Source of the DNA: Gammaproteobacteria bacterium
Lineage (GTDB): Bacteria; Pseudomonadota; Gammaproteobacteria; DRLM01
Direction: 5' to 3'
NCBI GenBank assembly: GCA_011375345.1
Contig: DRLM01000038.1
Location: 1-36,103, forward strand
Length of the DNA: 36,103 nt
Below, piece by piece: positions 34,567 to 36,103 of the stretch. The notes under the pieces were generated by a model, which saw only the letters and a list, made by a program, of their open reading frames with translations, had not been told where the DNA came from and did no database searches. Position numbers and translations under genes: made by a program. Every line of letters begins with the position of its first letter. Position 1 is the stretch's first letter.

Positions 34567-35403
34567 GTGACCCGGGCGGATTCCCAGGAAGACTACTTCC
34601 TGTTCAGTCGGTACCTGGAGAAGGCTTCCGGGATCGTTTTGGGGCCAGGCAAGCAGTACCTGGTGTCCAGCCGGCTGGGGGGCATATTGCAGGATCTCGG
34701 CGTATCCTCCTTGCGGCAGCTACTGGATTGCGCCAGGAAGGATGCCACGGGAGAGGTGGAGCGCCGCATCATAGAGGCCATGACCACCAACGAAACCTTG
34801 TGGTTTCGTGATCAGCATCCCTTCGAGACCTTGAGCGAACTGGTGTTCCCCGAGTTCACCCGGCGCGGCATTCACAAGCTGCGCATCTGGTCGGCGGCGT
34901 GTTCGACGGGGCAGGAGCCCTATTCCATCGCCATGGTGGCAGAGGAATACCGGCGTGCCAGCCTGCGAGGTGCCGCTTTGCGGACGGAGATCATTGCCAC
35001 CGATATTGCCGCGTCAGTCCTGCGCATTGCCCGCGACGGCGTCTATGACGCCTTGTCCCTGGGGCGCGGTTTGACCGCGGAGCGCCGGGCAAGGTTTTTT
35101 GAGTGTATTGGCGAGCGCGCCAGAGTCAATGAGGCGCTGCGTCACTGCGTGCAGTTTCGCGAACTCAACCTGCTGCACAGCTACGCCGGGCTCGGACGCT
35201 TCCATATTGTGTTTTGCCGCAACGTTCTCATTTATTTCTCCCCCGAGTCCAAAAAAGACATCGTCGACCGCATGAGCCGGATCATCGAGCCCGGTGGTTT
35301 TCTGTTCTTGGGCGGTGCCGAATCCATGACCCGTCATTCTGATCGCTTTGAGTCTGTGCGCGCCCGTGGCGGCATGGTGTTTCGCCGCAAGATGGCCTCT
35401 TGA
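34567..35403 (+). CDS. cheR: Chemotaxis protein methyltransferase CheR (flagellar system)
   Basis: The 278-residue protein is a plain CheR. It has an N-terminal helical domain (EDYFLFSRYLEKASGI, NETLWFRD) and a SAM-binding domain with WSAACSTGQEPYSIAMVAEEY, IIATDIAASVL and FHIVFCRNVLIYF. It methylates receptor glutamates. The GTG at 34567 was chosen because GGGGAGGT (34553-34560) lies just ahead; an in-frame TTG at 34549 would put that site inside the gene. It has no TPR, unlike the Wsp-cluster CheR at 8361. Confidence 0.95.
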   Translation: MTRADSQEDYFLFSRYLEKASGIVLGPGKQYLVSSRLGGILQDLGVSSLRQLLDCARKDATGEVERRIIEAMTTNETLWFRDQHPFETLSELVFPEFTRRGIHKLRIWSAACSTGQEPYSIAMVAEEYRRASLRGAALRTEIIATDIAASVLRIARDGVYDALSLGRGLTAERRARFFECIGERARVNEALRHCVQFRELNLLHSYAGLGRFHIVFCRNVLIYFSPESKKDIVDRMSRIIEPGGFLFLGGAESMTRHSDRFESVRARGGMVFRRKMAS

Positions 35404-35461
35404 TCAGCGTCCGCTGTTGCTGCGCCTTGTGCTCCCGGCCTTGTCAAAGCCGACTTGTTGT

Positions 35462-35493
35462 TGCCGCATCAGCGGCATGATGTTGCCGCTTTT
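35462..35493 (+). terminator. Overlapping hairpins after cheR, probable terminator
   Basis: Three consecutive complementary arms occur: TGCCGC (35462-35467), GCGGCA (35472-35477) and TGCCGC (35484-35489), the last followed by TTTT. The middle arm can pair with either neighbour. The downstream pairing with the T-run resembles a weak intrinsic terminator for cheR; the upstream pairing would compete with it. Confidence 0.45.
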
Positions 35494-35550
35494 GCCACCC
35501 CTTCGCTGGTAGCGTTTGCTGCCGGCCTCTGATACCGCGCTTCTTTTGTT

Positions 35551-35567
35551 CTGGCATGGGCCTTGCC
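35551..35567 (+). promoter_or_regulatory. Sigma-54 (RpoN) promoter for flgB
   Basis: CTGGCATGGGCCTTGCC matches the RpoN consensus YTGGCACGRNNNTTGCW at all defined positions except C-to-T in the -24 box and the last base. The -24 GG and -12 GC have the required spacing. It ends 30 bp before the flgB ATG. RpoN control of hook-basal-body genes is well known in Pseudomonas and Vibrio. Confidence 0.75.
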
Positions 35568-35597
35568 TTGCTGGTGGCAACAAGCGGAGTGAGGCCT

Positions 35598-35993
35598 ATG
35601 GCGATTAGTCTGGACAAAGCACTGGGTATTCACGTCCAGGCGTTAAAAGTCAGGGCGGCGCGTGCCCAGGTGCTGGCTGCCAACATTGCCAATGCGGATA
35701 CGCCGCACTACCTGGCGAAGGATATCGATTTCAAAGCGGTGCTGAACCAGGCGCTGGCCGGGAATGGCACTTTGAAGACCACTGATCCCCGCCATTTTCC
35801 TTCTGCCCAGGGCGTGGGGGAGAAGGCCGGTGTCAAATACCGGGTGCCCTTGCAGCCGTCGCTGGACGGCAACACGGTGGATACCCAGATCGAGCAGGCG
35901 GAATTCGCCCGCAACGCGGTGCAGCACCAGGCGTCTTTGACATTCTTGAGCGGTCGTATCAAAGGCCTCATCAGCGCCATCAAAGGGGAGTGA
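35598..35993 (+). CDS. flgB: Flagellar basal-body rod protein FlgB
   Basis: The 131-residue rod protein has the FlgB/FlgC N-terminal motif RAARAQVLAANIANADTPHYLAKDIDF and the C-terminal helix QAEFARNAVQHQASLTFLSGRIKGLISAIKGE. It forms the proximal rod. The ATG at 35598 with GGAGTGAGG upstream was chosen over a frame open to 35556, which would overlap the sigma-54 promoter. FlgC starts 2 bp after the stop. Confidence 0.96.
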   Translation: MAISLDKALGIHVQALKVRAARAQVLAANIANADTPHYLAKDIDFKAVLNQALAGNGTLKTTDPRHFPSAQGVGEKAGVKYRVPLQPSLDGNTVDTQIEQAEFARNAVQHQASLTFLSGRIKGLISAIKGE

Positions 35994-35995
35994 TC

Positions 35996-36103
35996 ATGTC
36001 TTTGTTTTCGATCTTTGACGTTGCCGGCTCGGGGATGAGCGCCCAGTCCGTGCGCCTCAATACCGTGGCCAGCAATATGGCCAATGCGCAAACGGTCAGC
36101 ACC
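35996..36103 (+). CDS. flgC: Flagellar basal-body rod protein FlgC, N-terminus only
   Basis: The visible 36 residues begin MSLFSIFDVAGSGMSAQSVR and continue with LNTVASNMANAQTVST, which is the conserved N-terminal rod-protein motif of FlgC. The gene runs off the window. Its start lies 2 bp after the flgB stop, so it belongs to the same operon. Confidence 0.93.
   Translation, partial: MSLFSIFDVAGSGMSAQSVRLNTVASNMANAQTVST

Overview
The window is GC-rich chromosomal DNA from a gammaproteobacterium. The conserved ffh-rpsP-rimM-trmD-rplS block and the flgA/flgM/flgN/PilZ block divergent from cheV-cheR-flgB-flgC are arranged as in Pseudomonas-like gammaproteobacteria. No exact genus can be named from the sequence alone. 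Coding density is high. There are no rRNA genes, CRISPR arrays or intact insertion sequences. Two tRNA genes (Arg-CCT and Ala-CGC) are present.

Layout. (1) 1-2188, minus strand: the start of an exported protein cut by the window edge, and a thiamine-diphosphate enzyme of the acetolactate synthase family with an Arg-rich linker insertion. (2) 2404-5551: a hybrid REC-REC-PAS-GGDEF-EAL c-di-GMP protein, bracketed by two inverted copies of a ~160-bp hairpin-rich repeat. (3) 5845-15316, plus strand: seven tightly packed genes in the exact order of the Wsp chemosensory system: MCP, CheW, CheR-TPR, CheW, CheA-REC, CheB, REC-GGDEF. The MCP carries a c-type heme motif (CxxCH) in its periplasmic sensor, the second CheW carries a four-cysteine N-terminus, and the CheA has a second HPt domain that has lost its phospho-histidine. 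(4) 15313-17424, minus: a CNNM/CBS CorC-type transporter and a YpjD/CcsA-like membrane protein. (5) 17565-26030, plus: a metallo-beta-lactamase-fold class II cyclic-nucleotide phosphodiesterase-like protein, ffh, rpsP, rimM, trmD, rplS, an unrecognised exported repeat protein, ogt, xerD and dsbC. (6) 26089-30735, minus: an unrecognised membrane protein, an AddA/RecB-type helicase-nuclease without a visible AddB partner, and the two tRNAs. (7) 30860-33360, minus: ycgR, flgN, flgM and flgA. (8) 33513 to the end, plus: cheV, cheR, flgB and the start of flgC, with recognisable sigma-28-like and sigma-54 promoter sequences.

How it fits together. The window is rich in second-messenger and motility control. 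Predicted c-di-GMP synthesis comes from WspR and the GGDEF domain of the hybrid protein. Breakdown would come from that protein's EAL domain, and read-out from YcgR, which in other bacteria slows the flagellar motor. The Wsp-like cluster should turn a periplasmic signal into WspR phosphorylation and c-di-GMP. Its heme motif suggests a redox or gas-ligand input rather than, or in addition to, the surface-contact signal known for Pseudomonas WspA. CheV and the separate CheR at the right edge belong to the ordinary flagellar chemotaxis system. All functional assignments come from reading motifs in the translated sequence; no database search was run.
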